Assembly (NCBI GenBank): GCA_948146395.1
Contig: OX411556.1
Span: forward strand, 26,236,596-26,300,595
Origin: Fragum whitleyi
Lineage: Eukaryota > Mollusca > Bivalvia > Cardiida > Cardiidae
Direction: 5' to 3'
DNA: 64,000 bases
Shown here one piece after another: positions 60,250 to 64,000 of this stretch; position 1 is the stretch's first letter; every line of letters starts with the position of its first letter. Below the pieces are notes generated by a model that saw nothing but the letters and a program-made list of their open reading frames with translations, was not told the DNA's origin and made no database searches. The translations under genes and the position numbers were made by a program.

Positions 60250-63200
60250 TCTGCCTTTTTAATTGATGTGATTTCCCAGTGCAACATATGTAGTTTGTTT
60301 TCCGTCATATTGCAGTTATCTACATGTATGTTTCATTGTCAAAACCCAATTTTCATTCAATAAAAGCCTGGCCACCGCATCTTTAATGGAATTATGAATA
60401 TCTTTGCCAAATTGTATCCCATCGCCAAAATAATTTGCAATTTGAAACAAACCTGCTAATTCAACTTGTTTTCTTCACATTCTCGAAGACATTTAAGAGC
60501 ACCATCATACCCCTAACTCAGAAGTAGAAGAGCATGATATTGATTTCATCATGTCTGTCTGTCCATTGACCATTTGCTTTCCGCTAGCTAAACGGAGGAG
60601 CAATTGACCTGCAATAACGAAACTTTACACAAATGCTGCCCATGAACCAAAGAAATGCCCTATTGTTTCGAGGCCATACATGTCAAGGCCATAAGTAAGC
60701 TTAAACTGTTAACAGTTTCCACTCTAACTGAACAACAAATTGACCCAAATCATAAAACTTGACACAAATGTTGTCAAAGGCCCAATTCACGGGGGTCGAA
60801 CTCACATTTTAACTTCGTCCAAAATTTTTCTTGAGATTCCAACTCATGAAGTAAAAGAATACCCTGCGAAAATAGCTTTTAATGAGGAACAAAGCTCTTT
60901 TCAGGTCCACTTTGCGACAATTCTAATTAAAAATGTTATTCATAACTCATATTTAGCAGAAGCTATTTGAAAAATAGCATAGTAACTGTTTTGAGTGTAT
61001 AAGTGTCTGCCTGTGCGTCCATTAGTCGACTGTATGGATCGTATGATTTTCTTCCTTTTTATCATTTTTCTTTCATCAGATTCGGGCCTGTAAAGCGATT
61101 CAGGGGTTTCAGCGTATCTCGTTGTTGAAATACATTGATTTTTATACGCCCGTAAAAAGACGAGACGTATTATGTGATCACATTTGGAGGGCGGGAGGCG
61201 TCAGCTTTGTTAGTGGCTTGAGGTCACCGTCTCTTGAACGCATTCCAACTTATCAGTACTTTCAGTACTTTGATTAATGCTAGTTATTGTTCGTCTTATT
61301 AGCTCGGTTTTATTCCGACAAAACCCGAGGCATAGCCGTATAGCCGACGCGCATTCGAAACATCGCTCGGATACTTTCGTAAACCGGAGAGAGCCTCGGA
61401 CGTAAGCGTCGTAATTTTGGGTATTTTTTAAGGTAATTCTGCTTCTTAAGGTACTTCTGTCAATTCGCTTGAAAAAGGATTAATTTTCTTTAACGCTTTC
61501 CCGTCGCTTATGGAGATGTTTTAGCTATATAATGATTTGTTATCAAATTATAGTATTGAGTTTTAACCTAGATTTCATTCTTTTTTGTTTTACCCAACGT
61601 TTTCTTGATGTTTTTGACGTTATGTAAGCTCACGTGCGAAACGACGCGCTTTTATGTCTGTGTCCTTATTATTCCTGATGTATGTTCCGTAAAATCCATT
61701 CGGAATATCACTCGGCCATTTCCGTAAACTGCAACAGACCTCGAATGTTTGTAAGGCGGATGGGTTGGTAACCAAATTGTGCATTTTGTTAGGCGGAAAC
61801 AGTGTAAGAAAATCTAGCATTGAAACAACATGAGCTATCTTTAGATTTTTTTTCTTTTACAGTAAATAACGGCTGAAAAATCTTGATTTTTAAGAATGAC
61901 GAATTATTCTCAAAAATTAATTTTTTTCAGCCGATTTTAAGAAACTAAAGATATTTATATAAGGATACCATGGTTTCACGCCAGTGACATAAAAGAGTAG
62001 CATTGGCGACCTCGAATATTATCACTCAAAGTTTCGAGGATTAAAGCTGCTCTTTCACAGTTTTTCATAGAAAAAAATACAAAACTTGTTCTTAGATTTG
62101 GAAATGTGGGTATTCTTAGACTATTAAGAATGGCCCAAAGCATTGGCACTAAAAACAACATATTTCAATAATTTTGTAAGTTATTTTTCGAAGTGGCAAG
62201 ATCAGTAAGGGATCCAGTCTATTTATTTCTAGTCTATATATTACAAAATTGTTATTTTCCGTGAAAAATCTTTCATTTTTGCTTGTATTGCTATGAAGTT
62301 TCCAGCTGTCAATTACTTTAACCTTTATCTTTGATTGAAAAGACAAACACGCCGAATGTCAAGCGAAAATAGTTGTCACGAAATTGAAGAATAATTTTTT
62401 TAGGGTTAGTAGTCACTTTATTTTTCAGAATGAATTTTACCTAAATTCGGATATATCGGTCTTTCTTTCCATGCATTAAAAGATTGAATCTTATTATTTC
62501 AAAGGCTTCAACATGATGAGGTAGTTAATTCTGATAGATTTTACGAAAAATGTTAAAATTCACATTTTCCCAATCTGTGCAAGAGCAGCTTTAACTGGCG
62601 TAATCGAGTTTTTCCAGATTTTCCAGTATTTTTTATAAAAATAATCCCTCCATGTACATCCAAGGTTGATCGTGAGATTGGCCGAGTAGTGTTCCGAATG
62701 CTTATTATTCGTAAGGTACATTCCGTAAAATCGCCGAGATTTACCAATTGGACACCGTGTAGTCGTTTCAGATTTCGTCGTCGTATATTTCGATATTTCT
62801 GGCGGTATAGGAGGGATTCATCATGACCTTGAAACTTCGATTATTGCTTACCATAAAGAAAACAACATATACAACGTACCTCTTAATGCATTTTTGTGGG
62901 CATTACTTTGCTCTTTAGATTTCAATATTGTCAAAAACTGCCTTGCACCCAACGAAAACATCATTACGATATGTGATTTTGACGATTATTTTTTTGTTGT
63001 TGTTTTTTGTAAATAAAAATGTCATCTGGAGCTTTTTAGAAGGACCTTTTATCGTCGTTATCCGAAAACGTCGTTTTTACAATATGAATGAAGCTAAATC
63101 TGCGACATTGTAAGTGCACATATACGTTATGTAATTAACGAAATCAGCACCACATCTCTCTTCTTATATTACGAAAATGTTCTAAAAGTACGTGTATGGT

Positions 63201-63585
63201 TCGGTTTGACCTGATATTGATCTGTTCATAAATTGAGACAGCAATATTTGATACTGTAAACAAACTGCATACGCATACTTTTGAATATGCCCGTTATCTA
63301 GATTTCCCACTAGACATTTTGACACTTTGAGATCGACGAACTCTACCTTTTAGGGGGAATTTTATTACAATTGACTACGTCACCATTTTTCCGCTCGTAA
63401 TTTTACGGGTTTCGTCGGAATGCTTCGAGATAACCCTTGAAACTTTGATTTAGGCAAGATTTAAAAATTGTACACCACATAGCCTCAACCTTAAGGAAGT
63501 CCAGTCCTAATGGGAAAATTTTGGCTTGACGTCGGAAAGATTCGCAAGACGTCACTCTATTTCGGATGAACCAAACAATTTCATT
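60250..63585. other. Repeat-derived DNA without recognised genes
   Basis: 60480..60780 resembles another GTCTGTCTGTCC-type bivalve repeat. 61300..62770 contains scattered CGGAATATCACTCGGCC / GGCCGAGTAGTGTTCCG inverted motifs (61700 and 62688) and a direct repeat TTATTATTC...TTCCGTAAAATC (61667 and 62702), which suggests one larger decayed element. No protein signature was found. Confidence 0.45.
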
Positions 63586-63587
63586 TT

Positions 63588-64000
63588 TAGCTCACCTAAG
63601 CACAACGTACTTTAGGTGAGATTTTGTGATGACCATTTGTCCGTCATCTGTCGGGGGTCGTCAAGATTTCTCAAAACATCTTCTCCTCAGTAACAAATGA
63701 GTGGATTTCAACCAAATTTGGTAAACAATTTCCTTGTGTGACCCTCCTCAACTAGTTCGTGAAGTTTTGATTGAGCCCGAAATATGGGCGTGGCAGAGCG
63801 AGACAGTTTTTGATCCCGAAATCTTGACATATCTCCTACTCAGTAACCAACAGGCAGATATTAACCGAACTTGGCTAAATCTTCCTTGGATGACCCTTCA
63901 CAAAACTTGATCGTAAAATTTTGATTGACTCCCAATTATTGGCGTGACTGTGTGGGGCCTTTTAGCAATAAGAAATCTGTGAACATTTATTGATTGAATG
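63588..64000. repeat. Related leader plus about 150-bp tandem units, cut by the window end
   Basis: The leader is a palindrome, CTCACCTAAG...CTTTAGGTGAG. Two units follow, marked by CTCAGTAAC at about 63687 and 63840 and by TTTTGATTGA about 90 bp after each. Confidence 0.7.

Overview
The window is AT-rich eukaryotic DNA with no complete gene. It looks like intergenic or intronic DNA of a bivalve mollusc. The evidence for that is its dense mix of short foldback elements, two tRNA-type SINE families, two C-terminal LINE remnants, and tandem arrays that begin with paired 'CTCACC..GTGAG' and 'GTCCGTCTGTCCGTC' motifs, which I associate with bivalve genomes. The species assignment is inference. There is no sign of bacterial operons, CRISPR arrays, rRNA or functional tRNA genes. 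Almost every short ORF is open by chance in AT-rich repeat DNA.

Two stretches look like real exons, both on the minus strand. The first (49950..50063) is a 38-codon, phase 1-1 exon with good AG/GTAAGT borders. It encodes part of the hormone-receptor (HRM) extracellular domain of a secretin-family (class B) GPCR, closest in motif to calcitonin/CGRP-type receptors (CPRTWDGW...CPSY). The second (57306..57527) is a 74-codon, phase 0-0 open exon of unrecognised function.

The centre of the window is a tandem segmental duplication: unit A about 27735..39662 and unit B about 40232..50009. Its right breakpoint falls inside the HRM exon, so unit A keeps only the last 58 nt of that exon, fused to a decayed LINE fragment (39663..40230) that sits exactly at the A/B junction. 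Each unit serves as the pre-insertion site for elements that landed in the other after duplication. This lets target-site duplications be read directly: TTAA for several families, TA for a CAGT-ended family, and about 4 bp (ATAT) for a GTGACCC-ended family. An older, more eroded colinear duplication seems to relate about 560..8110 to about 11830..17440.

Layout: 1..9900 is an old duplicated copy with scattered MITEs, including a 1.3-kb TTAA element at 5315..6609. 9900..17440 is its older partner. 17440..27730 holds SINE heads, a 37-bp minisatellite, a LINE fragment and two CRE-bearing elements. 27735..50009 is the tandem duplication, with a 200-N assembly gap at 43358..43557. 50010..57060 is dense in MITEs and tandem repeats. 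57306..57527 is the orphan exon. 57530..64000 is mostly repeats, including a 145-bp tandem array.

The most notable pattern is that 21 copies of the full palindromic cAMP-response element TGACGTCA occur in 64 kb, almost all carried inside three repeat families. These mobile elements may therefore be spreading CREB/ATF-type binding sites.
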